Assembly (NCBI GenBank): GCA_023634235.1
Contig: JAMKCF010000002.1
Span: 2,381,001 to 2,445,000 of the forward strand
Length of the DNA: 64,000 nucleotides
Direction of reading: 5' to 3'
Source of the DNA: Pisaster brevispinus
Lineage: Eukaryota; Echinodermata; Asteroidea; Forcipulatida; Asteriidae
The notes below the pieces were generated by a model. It made no database searches. It had not been told where the DNA came from and was given only the letters and a program-made list of their open reading frames with translations. Shown here piece after piece: positions 34,294 to 44,662 of the stretch; the first letter of the stretch is position 1; the number at the start of each line of letters is the position of its first letter. A program made the translations under genes and the position numbers.

Positions 34294-37200
34294 TGAAATG
34301 TTAGATGGTAGGTTTGAAATGGTCACATTCCATTTAACTGCTTCACCGTGTTGCCGCTTGATCAGTTTAGGGTGAGAAGTTTTAAAATTTAACATGCATT
34401 TCCTCCCCCCCCCCCCCCCCAACACATTCGTATAAACTTCCCTCTCCTCCAGAAAATCCAATTTTAAGAACAGCTTTAATGTAAATAGAACGTGCACAGT
34501 TGCAAAACGACAGTATATTAACCCGTTTTTCTTCCACCTCGTCAACTCTGAAGGCCTTTCGGAAACCGTCACAAACCCACCACATTATCCCCCGCTCCAC
34601 TTTGGGTGAATTTCCCCTCAAGAACGGTGCCGGGGGAAAGCGTTCCTGGCGAGTGAAGTACACTCCCACTCTTAATCTCAACGATGGTTTTTTCTTATTT
34701 TCTCCACTTGGCACATCCATGAGGATTTGTTGACAGAGCACTAAACTTAGCAGATATTGGACATTAATTTGGTATCACGTCGGTGACTTGACTTTTATGT
34801 ATATACACGATATGAAACTGAAGCTAGCCTGGGTATCTGACGACTATGTAAACAAATTCAGAACAGCGTAACCCAGGCCAAGGGATGCACTCTGTGAATT
34901 GAGGGGGAGGGGGCTGTCTATGGGTGTATATAGGTATATCAAAACCAAATGTGGAAGGAAGGGGGTGGAACCTCCCCAAAGAGGGTGGATGAAGTGATAG
35001 GAACACCCCCAACTACATGAAATACATCATTAAAACTGTGAGATGAAGAGAAACAGTCGACCATGTCCGCAGCGACCATCTTGGTTTGTTGACAATCTAA
35101 GCCCGTTTTTTGAAACCGCGGCTTTGGTACAGGACTTCAAAACAGGTGGATGGTGAGTAAGCTGGAGCCAAAAACCTAAGCCTCGGATTCGAAAAAAAAG
35201 GCCTGATGCTGGAAACAAAGAAAAAAGGAGTCTGGTACTGTGTGATGTTTGAGAGGCAACTCTCCTCCTGTGATTCCAGGAACATGACCAAGATGGCCAC
35301 CCACTCGATAGAGGTTTATTGTCGGAAGTTCAAAATGCCTGCACTCGAACCGATGTATAAAATATGTGTAGATGACAAGCAGAGTCACAAGTTAAGAGGG
35401 CTGGATTTGCAGCAACGGGAATGTAGAATGAATTTTAATGGTGCACTTTTTTTTCACGACTTAGCTTATTTATGTTGACTTATTTTATATTGACCAATGT
35501 GTATAGACGACACAATTATAATGTGACCTGTGCCCCACAAGATAAAGGTGAAGCTGGAGAGGTTATTGGAAACGACTTTTCATTGTGGATTTGACTTTCC
35601 CAGATGCCAGTATATTTTAAGTGATGTTTGCACCCCCTCATTGCAGATGTCGATGGGAAGCTTTTCCCCCATGACTAACTTAAGTCTCCGCTACAAAAAA
35701 GAGGCAAGAAAGAGAGCACATTTTACTCGCAGTCTGTGTCTGCAGGTCACATTTTGTTTCAGTTGGGCTGGTGGGGATATCTTGTACATTCCCCAGCCTG
35801 CATTTTTAATTCTAAGCTTGAACATATTTTGGTCGGCTACTTCGTGGAGTGTCTGCCGTTGTGGGTTTTTCTCCGTCTTGTTGGTTCAACGTGACCGAGT
35901 AACCAAAAGGAAAACTTATTTCAAGCTATTAAATTATTATAATCATTTGTATTTAATTCATGACTTTTGGTGCTTAATTGGTCTTATCTAATTGTGTAAA
36001 GAATGCTTTATAACATTTTTGTGTACACAAATTGAACCTGCTTCTTTTTAAAAACTATACTGCTGTTTTTACTTATTAATATTTCTAATTTTTGGAAATG
36101 GTTATTTTTACCAATAATGTGGATTTTTCTCAACCATCGGAAGTATAATAAAAATATATTCTTTCACACAAATTTTAGTAACTGTTCAGAAAACCACAGA
36201 ATCAAATAATTTTTGAATGGTTTTTATAATCCTTTCTTATGACATGAATGATTGAAATTGTTCTTCGCAAAACTGTCATCCATTTTTACATGATCAATAT
36301 TCCCAAATATTTGCTTTAACCAATGATTGCTTTATTCTTTACAAAACAGGAATGACTTCCGAAATCCACAAAATTATTAGTTTGATTTTGGTTTGAGTGT
36401 TTTTTTAGAAACTGTTTTGGTTGTTTATGAAGTATTATTACCACCTGCACAAGCAATAGTTATAAAAAATCTATTCCTTGTGTTTTAATAACTAGAAATA
36501 ATTTGCATTGTTATGTAATTGATGTTTTTTTTAATTGAGTAAAAATTACTTTTTAAGATTTGGTTTCAGAAAATAAATTTCAGTTACACTTCAGTGTTTT
36601 TTTTTCTTCTTTCTTTTTGTTCATTCGAAATCAACTTTTGTAATTGGCGAAAGAAATCATACAGTTCGATAGAATAATTTTGTTTTATCGATTAAAAACA
36701 GTTTCAAAACAAAAACCTCTTTTACACAATTGTACAGTACGACTCTTTAAATGTCATATAATATAATGCGTTTTAATGTCATGTATACTTCGCATTTCCT
36801 GCTCCTTGGGGATAGTAGGATATGAAAATAATTTGTTCTCTAAAGCATTTTTGACGCCAACAATTACAACAGGTTGGCATGGCTTTATGACTATGGAACC
36901 ACTGGTCTCCGACAAGTGGGTTATTGAACTGGTAAATTGCAGAAATACATAGATTTATTATTGTTAACGTTTCACCTTAAACAAGTTATAAGAATAATGC
37001 ACCAATTTGTCCAGACTTGTACAGTCCTAATAACGTTTGTTTTATCTGTAAGTTAGATTTTTCAGCCATAGGTGCATGTAGGTGTTGTTTGTCTCTATTC
37101 AATTATGTACACAATAGGTTTATATATTTATTATAATATTTTGTAAAAATAAACAAAAAAAAAATAAAAAATAAGAAACCACCCACGATGATATAGCTTT

Positions 37201-38515
37201 TAGAACTGTAGTGACACCACGAGTGAGAACTGTGAGCATGTTGAAAGTGTCGCCTCGGAACTTTGAATAATTCACTTGCGAAGCGAGCGTGTCTTTGTGA
37301 TTGGTTACACACAGCTCATTAGATATGCAGCTGGTTCTAGTGATGTCAGAAGCAACTACTGATCGCACTAGGTTTGTGTGGGACCCACAGCACCTTTAAG
37401 GTCACAGCTAAGAAGTGTTATACAGGATTGGCAAGGATAAAAAAAAACATTGTTTAGTTTTAGTCTGAAAACTTACTGATCATGAAGTTCGTACTAGAAC
37501 TATTCTGGGAACTATTTCCCTCTGAAATGAATTCATATTCCAGAAAACTTAATCTAAAAACCTTTAAAAAAAAAGAGCTGATGTTAGTTGTTTCAACCCA
37601 AATTTAGGACAAAGTGCTTGCATGCTGATAATTGTGCATGGTTTTTCATCATTTCTCCTGACTCGCACAACAGATTAAGCCCAAATTTTCACAGGTTTGT
37701 TATTTCATGTATTTAATTGATCACACAAAACATGAACACTGTCTGCGACTATTTTGTCAGCTCCACCAATCCTGTATAATACCTTTAAGACGCTGGAAAT
37801 TATCAAGTATCAGGCTAGTCAATTCTGTATGGTTTTTTTTATAAAAATCATCTCTAATTTTCTTGTAAATTCGGGCTTTATCGCACGTTTATTCTAGGAC
37901 CCAAGTTTATAATGTGTGCAAATTTTCTCAAGATGATTTTTTTGTTAAACAAGTCAATGGTGGGTGCATTTGTGCAGTTAACATTAATTTGCTGTCAATA
38001 ATCTGTGGAAGGTAAGCAGAATTATAATTTCAAAGGGGCCTGCCTCCGTACGGAAGACTTTTGCTAAGCTATAATATGTTTCAAAGCAGGATTATGACTT
38101 GGGGTCCAATATTTGTTTACCAGACTTGCTTACCCCCCAAACCCTACTATGCAGTTTTTGAATAGGCCGATATATAGATACCAAGAGATCTTGTAAGTGG
38201 ACTTGATTCACATTGGCTGTCACGGCAATATTGATATACTAATTATGTAAGCTATTTAAACAAAAATATTGTGTGATTTCATATTGTTTCGTGGATATTT
38301 TAATGATCGGTTTGTCTCATTCTCCATGTATTAACCACAGAAAAGAAATTATGCAAAAGTGATTGTTGTTATGTGTATGGGAAACAGTCAGTTTGTGCGT
38401 TTTCATTTTTGTACATAAAGAAATAATTTGTTTGTCGTTTTGTGAAACCATCGTATTTCAATCGAATTATTACAAACCAACAAACCATATGGGGATTTTA
38501 CAAGTGGCTGCATTA

Positions 38516-38521
38516 AATAAA
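38516..38521 (+). terminator. AGRN: AATAAA, distal polyadenylation signal candidate
   Basis: AATAAA followed about 40 bp later by a GT/T-rich stretch (GTCTTTTGGTGTTTTTTTG), the usual downstream element. Repeats resume soon after, which fits a transcript end here. Confidence 0.4.
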
Positions 38522-38739
38522 CTACTGGAATTGTTTTCTGTACAGAATTCATGCCTTGTCTTTTGGTGTTTTTTTGTTTTTGTTTTTGTTTATTGTGTTT
38601 TTGTTTCTTCCAGGGAGTGGCTCAACAGATCATCTTTTTTTAAATAATTAAAATCAGAAAACATTTCTTTGGAATGTCTACATACAAATGCTCAGTATGC
38701 TTTCATAACTAGAAAGTTAACTTAGTTTGCTATTGGACA

Positions 38740-39640
38740 TTGGACATTCCTATAGGTTCGTACAGCGAATGTCTACTTTGCTTTTTCCATATTGGACATT
38801 CACATAGGTTTGTACAGCGAATGTCTACTTTGCTTTTTCCATATTGGACATTCACATAGGTTTGTACAGCGAATGTCTACTTTGCCATTTCGATATTGGA
38901 CGATTGTCTACTTTGCTATTTCAACATTGGGCATTGGACATTCACACAGGTTTGTACAGTGCATAGTTTCATTCAGTGTTACACATTTCTTTTTAATAGT
39001 TTTTTTTCCCGGAAATTAAAAATATAAAACTAGTGGTAAATTTAGCAAAGATTTTATATGTCTGTTTTAAAAAATATTGATATAAATGCTACCACCATTA
39101 TACATAAAAAGATATTTTATTCATCCTACAGTGAATGTCTACTTTGCTATTTCCATATTGAACATTTATATAGGTTTGTACAGCGAATGTATACTTTGCT
39201 GTTTCCACATTGGACATTTACATAGGTTTGTACAGCGAATGTCTTCTTTGCTATTTCCATATTGGACATTTATATATGTCTACTTTGCTATTTCCTTATT
39301 GGACATTTACATAGGTTTGTACAGCGAATGTCTGCTTTGCTTTTTCAATATTAGGCATTGGACATTCACAAAGGTTTGTACAGCGAATGTCTACTTTGCT
39401 ATTTCAACATTGGGCATTGGACATTCACAAAGGTTTGTACAGTGCATAGTTTCATTCAGTGTTACATCCTAGTATTTGTTTTCAATCGGGTTTTTTTTCA
39501 AGATATTAAAAATATAAAACTACGCAGAGTGGTAAATTTAGCAAAGATTGTCTGTTTAGAAAAATATTGATATAAATGCTACCACCATTATACCATAGAG
39601 CAAGGATACAAAGCTATAATGATATGTTATTCATCCAATT
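38740..39640 (+). repeat. 52-bp minisatellite inside a larger duplication
   Basis: Units contain CATAGGTTTGTACAGCGAAT, GTCTACTTTGC and TATTGGACATT; full units start 52 bp apart (38766, 38818). The array is present twice (38740-38965 and 39130-39440). Each array ends with the same flank: CATAGTTTCATTCAGTGTTA, ATTAAAAATATAAAACTA, AGCAAAGATT, and ATTGATATAAATGCTACCACC (about 39077 and 39569). The higher-order period is about 490 bp. It lies between the 3' ends of agrin and the methyltransferase gene. Confidence 0.88.
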
Positions 39641-39861
39641 ATCCAAACCCATGTCCATACACACACAACCTCACAGATTTGCAAGGTCCTGCTATTGTTG
39701 CTCTATTATTCCCTTTTCTAAAGAATTCCTCTGTGGGGTCCAAGTTAAACAAAGAACTCCCTTGTGGGGTCCATTGGTCCACTGTGTAAAAGACTCCATA
39801 AGGACCCATCAGTAAGCCCTCCACCATGCCCAGCCACAAGGCGTGTCATATGTCGCTCGTT

Positions 39862-39961
39862 TTATGCTGAAGGTTTCCTCCCGAGAAGTAAAACGACGGG
39901 AGCTTTGACTCTTATGATTGTTTGATCATCTTCCTTGTCCGCATCAAGGATTTCCAGCAAT
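39862..39961 (-). CDS. Methyltransferase exon 6 (terminal)
   Basis: Encodes LLEILDADKEDDQTIIRVKA then PVVLLLGRKPSA and TAA (39864-39862). A final hydrophobic strand ending in LLGRKP/K is typical of the family. Acceptor on the minus strand TTTTGACCACAG. Confidence 0.85.
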
Positions 39962-42900
39962 CTGTGGTCAAAAGTTCGACAAAGAAATTCGAGTTATAAT
40001 CTTTGACAAGCAGCATGTTAATATTCGTATGAGCCGTTTACCGAATGTTTACAGACTAGAGCAGGACTTGAACCTGTGACCTCTAGATTAATATGCCGGC
40101 ACTCTACCAACAGCTATCTACTTCTATGTTGGCAGTCTCCCTATTTCGTCACTATAAAATAGTGATGCCACTTTGTATGGCTTCATACTGGCACCCCCGA
40201 ACAAAGATATTGACCCAAAAACAGGAGCAAAGTCTAGAGCCAAGACTTCTAAGGTTAAAGAGGTATGTTCTGCCTACCTACCTTTGAGAAAACTCAGTCA
40301 AGGGATCAGGGGCCTCTGGGTTCTGTGCTACGAATATTTGATACGCTGACCAGGAACGTAGATATCCCACAAATGAAGCCACGGTTACTTCTTCAATCAT
40401 TTCGATGGTATCATCTCTGTAAATATTCAAGCGATATCAATTATTATAAAACATTTGTTGAGTGTATTGGCTGAGTGGTCTAAGACTTGAGGTTTGGACT
40501 TGATTTCAAAACTAGCTAAACACATCAAAATTGAAGCTTACCAGAACAAGGTGACAATCCCATGTCACATGTATCATCTGTTATTGTAATCCTGCTTGTT
40601 TTGCTTAATAGCACAAAATTGTTCAGCAGTTCTATGAGATAATAATAATAATAATTATGGCTTCTTATATAGCGCTCAAAGCCATCACTCAGTGACGCTC
40701 ATGGCACTCCAACATTCTGATAAAAACAGGGTTTTACCTTACACTCCCTACGTAGGGTATGGTGAAGTCAGAATACAAGTTGTCAATGTGTTTCCGCCGG
40801 TCACTCCAATATGGCGAAATAGCTGATCTCTCGTAATACTAAAAGTCAAGTAATAAACCACAAGGGAAACTGACTGGGTAAATTTAAAATAACGAAATTC
40901 TGAACTGAATGCCCTAGGCCAATTTCATAGAGCTGCTTAAAAGCAGAACATTTTTGCTTAACAAATTTCTGCCTTAAAGTGCAATTTAGCAGGACACCAG
41001 TCACAAATTGTACATGTGAAATCGCATTTTTGGCTGGTAATCTATTTCTTACCACCCAAATTGTTTTGGGGTTAGCTACTTTTTGTGCTTGTGAGAAGCT
41101 CTATGGAAGTCGACAGGTATTTTATGTATGAGCATTATTTTCACTTGATTAATAGTTGTGAAGTTAAAGTTGATGTTCCCCTAGCTTTGTGAAACTCACA
41201 TCTGTGTAGAGTCTCTCCAGTTTCTCGTCTTTTGACCCGTCCTTCTCCTTGCACGTCTGTGGCATGCGATGTCCATGGGCAATAATGGCTAAGCAACCAT
41301 GAGGGCGCAACACACGGTCAACCTCCTTCAAGAATGCTGCATAGTCAAACCAGTGGACAGCCTGGCAGCATGTAACAAGATCAACAGCACCGTCCGGAAC
41401 TGGAATCTTTTCAGCAGTTCCTATCCTGTCAATCATTCAAAGACTGGACTAGACTGTGTGCAAGTCTCGCACGTATCGAAAACGAGAAAACAACTCAAAT
41501 AAAGACTACATTTTTTCTATGAAACAGGCTTCGAAATAACCCACGGCACCCACAGAAATTGCCGTAGTGCCCTGTGCTTTTACTGTGGTGCCCTTTGCAA
41601 AATTCCAATACAAAGTTAAATATTCCTCATAGAAGTGCCCCTCACCAGTGGAAAATTGCCGAGCGAAGTTCATGGCCTGATGATATCAAATCTTATTTTA
41701 AAACTCTATTTATATAGAAACAAATCTTGAAAATATAATACCCACAGAACTTTGTTATAAATAGAATTGTAACTCTTTTATTCTACAAATGATTTCTTCA
41801 AATTAACGTTGAAAAAAACCCTAAAACTTGGGACAATGATGCTTGTTTTCCAGAGACCCCATTTGCCAGTCATGCCCGAATTTAAGTGACCATAGCTCAG
41901 TTAAATGACAACAGGAATGTCAGTTGGCAAAATTCTAAAATTTTTACAAACAGCCAGAAAACGGAGGTCAAGTCTTTGGCCGTGTCCGAAACGGCAACTT
42001 CGGCTACAGCTACAGCTAGATCAGCGCGTCTGCCAGTGTTGAAGAATAGGCAGACGTGCGCGATCTAGCCGTAGCTGTAGCCGAAGTCTCCGTTTCGGAC
42101 ACGGCCTTATTCTTGAGTTTTCTTTGTTGATTTAATTTAGGAGAAGACTTCCGGGCATGTTCAATAAACAACTTGTTAGCGTCTCTACCCTGTTTACTTA
42201 TTTACCCTTTGATGTAATTATTTGTTGTTGTTCAGTCTCTAATCTACAGAGCTCTGGAAGTACCATCCTCTTTATTGAGATCCTGAGATAATTTACTGCA
42301 GGATGATGACATCATAGCTGTAAGATGGCGACATTCTGAGATGATTTATCTCGAGGTGACGACATCTTGAAAGTAGAATGTCATCTTCAAAATATTATTG
42401 CATCTTGGGAAGATGACATTCTGAAAGATTTATCTCGGGAAGTCGACAACCTACTTTCCAGGATTTCGACAACTCGAGATTATCTTGAGATTTAGACATC
42501 TTACTTTCATGATGTCAACACCCTATTACAAAATATATTGGGAAAATTACATCTTGCTTGAGGATGTCGTCATCTTGTGTTTATGATGCCATCATTCCCC
42601 CAGTAAGTTATCTCAGGATCTCAACATGTCGGATGGCATTTCCAGAGCACCGTACTAACCTATATTCAATGTTGGGTGAGCTACTAATCTTCCTTGCAGT
42701 TTCCAGCTGGGACTCACTCACATCAACACCGATGACCTTTTCAAAATGTGAGGCTAAAGGTTGTGTTATTTGACCTGACCCGCATCCTACATCGATAGCA
42801 AGCTTGAAGGGCTGTGAGGTCTGGAATTGAATTTCAAAAAGATATTGGAATATTTGTATCCATTATGAAATACGTATGTAAATGACAGGAAGCACAATAA

Positions 42901-43980
42901 AGGGTACCACTATGTGCATTAGCCTCGTAAGCAGTTTTCCCAATTGTAACGATGGAAGATGGAGTTCGGAGGGTGGATGGTGGAGGGTGGAGGATGGAGG
43001 GTGGAGGATGGTGGATGGATGGTGGAGGATGGAGGATGGAGGTGAAGGTAGGGGGTGGAGGGTGATGGGTGGAGGGTGATGGGTGGTCGTGGAGAGTGAT
43101 GGGTGGAGGGTGATGGGTGGTCGATGGAAGATGGAGTTCAGAGGGTGGATGGTGGAGGGTGGTGGATGGAGGGTAGATGATTGAGGATGGAGGGTGGAGG
43201 TTGGAGGATTGAGGGTGGAGGGTGAAGGGTGGACGATGGAGGGTAGATGATTGAGGATGGAGGGTGGAGGGTGGAGGTTGGAGATTTGAGGGTGGAGGGG
43301 GGAGGATGGAGGGTGAAGGGTGAAGGGTGGAGGGTGGAGGGTGGAGGTTGGAGGGTGGAGGTTGGAGGATGGAGGGTGGAGGGTGGAGGGTGGAGGGTGG
43401 AGGATGGAGGGTGGAAAGCGGAGGGTGGAGGATTGATGATGGAGGGTGAATAGTTCTAGGAGTAATGGATGATGGGGGGTTTTCTTCCCCTGATTATCAC
43501 ACTGATAGACACAAGGCTTGTTGTAGATGGTAGAACTTGGCATAACTTAACAATTTGTATTTGTACTGTAGGCAAATTCATTAATATTTTAAAAAAGTAT
43601 TCTTCACAATCTATATAAAATATAATGATTTAAAATATAAAGAGACACAGTATCATAAAGATCGAAAACCGGGATCAAGATTGACCGCAATTGCAATTAT
43701 TTAATAGCACCACCAACGACCAATGGCAAATAGTGCTAATTTGCTACACTGAGTATGATTGATGTTATTCACAGTGGTGGTACGGTCGTGCCTGGGGTGG
43801 TGTTTTTTTTTAGAAACGATTCAAACATGCCATACGTACGTTTTCTACGCCCACCTTCTCTTTCAAATGGCGCAATACTCTCTTTAAAACTGTCTGAGGT
43901 ACAGTGGGGCGAAACTTTTGATACAGACTAGCGTGGACGACTCCTTCGAAAAGTTTGATGGGCGCTGCCATGTTTGTCAT
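39862..43980 (-). CDS. Class I SAM-dependent methyltransferase, Tmt1 / DDB_G0268948-like (complete, 6 exons)
   Basis: Joining 43980-43840, 42820-42660, 41425-41200, 40838-40738, 40416-40282 and 39961-39862 gives 864 bases: 287 residues and TAA. Motif I DVGCGSGQ is at residues 57-64, an acidic ribose-binding Asp (GVDVSESQ) at 80, and post-motif IPVPDGAVDLV with QAVHWFD at 108-128. The C-terminal half has SPYWSDRRKHIDN and SFVGYLRSWSAYQ, which resemble conserved parts of yeast Tmt1, a trans-aconitate methyltransferase. Length fits the family (270-300). No signal peptide or membrane segment, so probably cytosolic. The substrate cannot be told from sequence. The Met at 43980 is the first ATG in the exon; a second ATG lies three codons on. 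Transcribed divergently from MIB2 and convergently with agrin. Confidence 0.88.
40040..40215 (-). repeat. tRNA-derived SINE (family A), diverged
   Basis: GACTAGAGCAGGACTTGAAC and GCACCCCCGAACAAAGATAT mark a degraded copy in the last methyltransferase intron. Confidence 0.7.
40282..40416 (-). CDS. Methyltransferase exon 5
   Basis: Encodes DDTIEMIEEVTVASFVGYLR followed by SWSAYQ and QNPEAPDPL; the (F/Y)xxYLxSWSAY motif is characteristic of Tmt1-like enzymes. Acceptor ATTTACAG, donor AG|GTAGGT, phase 2-2. Confidence 0.88.
40650..40725. repeat. (AAT)n plus 'AGCGCTCAAAGCCATCACTCA' repeat
   Basis: An AATAATAATAAT tract followed by ATGGCTTCTTATATAGCGCT; the same combination occurs at 63085-63165. 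It ends about 15 bp from methyltransferase exon 4. Confidence 0.7.
40738..40838 (-). CDS. Methyltransferase exon 4
   Basis: Encodes YYERSAISPYWSDRRKHIDN then LYSDFTIPYVG. The PYW..RR..ID motif aligns with the GPYW box of Tmt1-like methyltransferases. Acceptor ACTTTTAG, donor AG|GTAAAA (chosen because it keeps frame with exon 5), phase 0 to 2. Confidence 0.83.
40917..41106. repeat. Foldback element, 'CCAATTTCATAGAGCTGCTT' left end
   Basis: Diverged member of the AATTTCATAGAGCTG group; right end GAGAAGCTCTATGG. Interior GGACACCAGTCACAAATTGT is shared with 14607-14790. Sits between methyltransferase exons 4 and 3. Confidence 0.7.
41200..41425 (-). CDS. Methyltransferase exon 3
   Basis: Encodes IGTAEKIPVPDGAVDLVTCC, QAVHWFDYAAFLKEVDRVLR, PHGCLAIIAHGHR and a lysine/glutamate-rich stretch ending ERLYTD. 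These are motifs post-I to III of class I methyltransferases. Acceptor GATTGACAG|G, donor GAT|GTGAGT, phase 2 to 0. Confidence 0.92.
41525..41670. repeat. 'GGGCACC' dispersed repeat (inverted relative of 16030-16195)
   Basis: GAAATAACCCACGGCACCCA, GTGGTGCCCTTTGCAAA and GAAGTTCATGGCC match 16030-16195 in reverse complement. Confidence 0.6.
41978..42106. repeat. Long near-perfect palindrome (foldback element)
   Basis: Starts GGCCGTGTCCGAAACGG and ends CCGTTTCGGACACGGCC; inner arms CTTCGGCTACAGCTAC / GTAGCTGTAGCCGAAG and GCGTCTGCC / GGCAGACG continue the pairing. Spacer is only about 20 bp. No ORF. Lies in the methyltransferase intron between exons 2 and 3. Confidence 0.9.
42275..42624. repeat. 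MITE-like element with 23-bp terminal inverted repeats
   Basis: Ends TTGAGATCCTGAGATAATTT and AAGTTATCTCAGGATCTCAA are inverted repeats with one mismatch. The interior is made of degenerate GACATCTT / AAGATGACAT modules. It ends 36 bp from methyltransferase exon 2. Confidence 0.8.
42660..42820 (-). CDS. Methyltransferase exon 2 (SAM-binding motif)
   Basis: Encodes TSQPFKLAIDVGCGSGQITQ, HFEKVIGVDVSESQLETARK and ends in IEY plus a split Arg codon. It holds the glycine-rich SAM loop and the acidic residue ending strand 2. Acceptor TTCAATTCCAG, donor AG|GTTAGT, phase 0 to 2. Confidence 0.92.
42957..43445. repeat. GGTGGA/GGATGGAG minisatellite
   Basis: About 490 bp of degenerate GGAGGGTGGAGGATGGAGG-type units, almost all purine-plus-T on this strand. 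The reverse strand is read through by a 226-codon low-complexity His/Pro/Ser/Thr ORF that is an artefact. Sits in the first methyltransferase intron. Confidence 0.92.
43840..43980 (-). CDS. Methyltransferase exon 1
   Basis: ATG at 43980-43978, then TNMAAPIKLFEGVVHASLYQ, KFRPTVPQTVLKRVLRHLKE, ending GVEN at donor AAC|GTACGT. The H-A-x-x-Y-x-K-F-R-P start is common in this methyltransferase group. The exon is GC-richer than surroundings, suggesting proximity to a promoter. Confidence 0.85.
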
Positions 43981-44224
43981 TGCTCGGCCCACCAGGCACC
44001 AGTTGCTCTCGATCCCCCTCTCTGCAACTTAACTTTGATCAAGGGGTACGGGCCCGGCCCGATCACTGATCTTCGGACCGTCCGATCTGACCGTGCGAAT
44101 GTTTGTTGTTGCTTTGTTTCGTTTTTCACAAGAGGGCGCCCTTATTTCCAATGAGAATACGTGGTCGACTAGATCCTTCTTCCACCAGTGCTGAATCGAA
44201 ATTTCCAAAATCAAGAAAGTGCAA

Positions 44225-44259
44225 CCATGGAGCAATAAACTAGATTTATTGCTCCATGG
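44225..44259. repeat. Perfect palindrome, 15-bp arms, 5-bp loop
   Basis: CCATGGAGCAATAAA, CTAGA, TTTATTGCTCCATGG. It lies about 250 bp upstream of the methyltransferase start codon. Confidence 0.9.
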
Positions 44260-44561
44260 TGCAACATTGCAAAAATAAATCTGGGCATTCGGTTTGCGAT
44301 ATGCTTTTCCCTTTGAGCGCCGTCACAAACACTTTCATTTTTCTCGCTGGGAAGTTTTCACTCACCACGCACTGAGACTAACTCTATTATTCACCGTAAT
44401 AAAAACATATGTCTGTCTATATATTCTCCGCATACCCGTGCCGTCATGAATTCGCCATACAGTCAACATAGGAAGGAAAAATTCGTCGCTTGAACACTGC
44501 AAAAACTGGTGTGATAATTGACACCATGGGTGTTGTCTCATATTATAGATACCCAAAAAAA

Positions 44562-44662
44562 GAATCAAAATTTACACTATAGGTTATTAAAATCACACTA
44601 TTTTTTTGTCAAAACAATTGCATTTGTGTTATTTTAACACCCTATGGTGTTAATTTTGATTC
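44562..44662. repeat. Foldback element with 'GAATCAAAATT.ACAC' ends
   Basis: GAATCAAAATTTACACTATA and CTATGGTGTTAATTTTGATTC are imperfect inverted repeats around a TTATTAAAATCACAC-type core. Confidence 0.75.

Larger units (their letters stand above)
33955..38560 (+). other. AGRN: Probable long 3'UTR of agrin, no gene
   Basis: About 4.6 kb after the stop carries none of the SINEs or foldback elements that crowd every long intron here, and becomes very AT-rich after 35900. The 153-codon ORF at 35530-35991 has no recognisable domain and is treated as chance. A poly-C tract lies near 34406-34420. Extent is inference; it could also be plain intergenic DNA. Confidence 0.45.

Noticed and set aside
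35530..35991. 153-codon plus-strand ORF downstream of agrin
   Set aside because: No recognisable domain, codon use like the AT-rich surroundings, and it lies in the probable agrin 3'UTR.
38740..39640. CRISPR-like array
   Set aside because: Units are contiguous tandem repeats without unique spacers, in an animal genome.
42863..43543. 226-codon minus-strand ORF rich in His, Pro, Ser and Thr
   Set aside because: It is a translation of the GGTGGA minisatellite; the periodicity is in the DNA, not a protein family.
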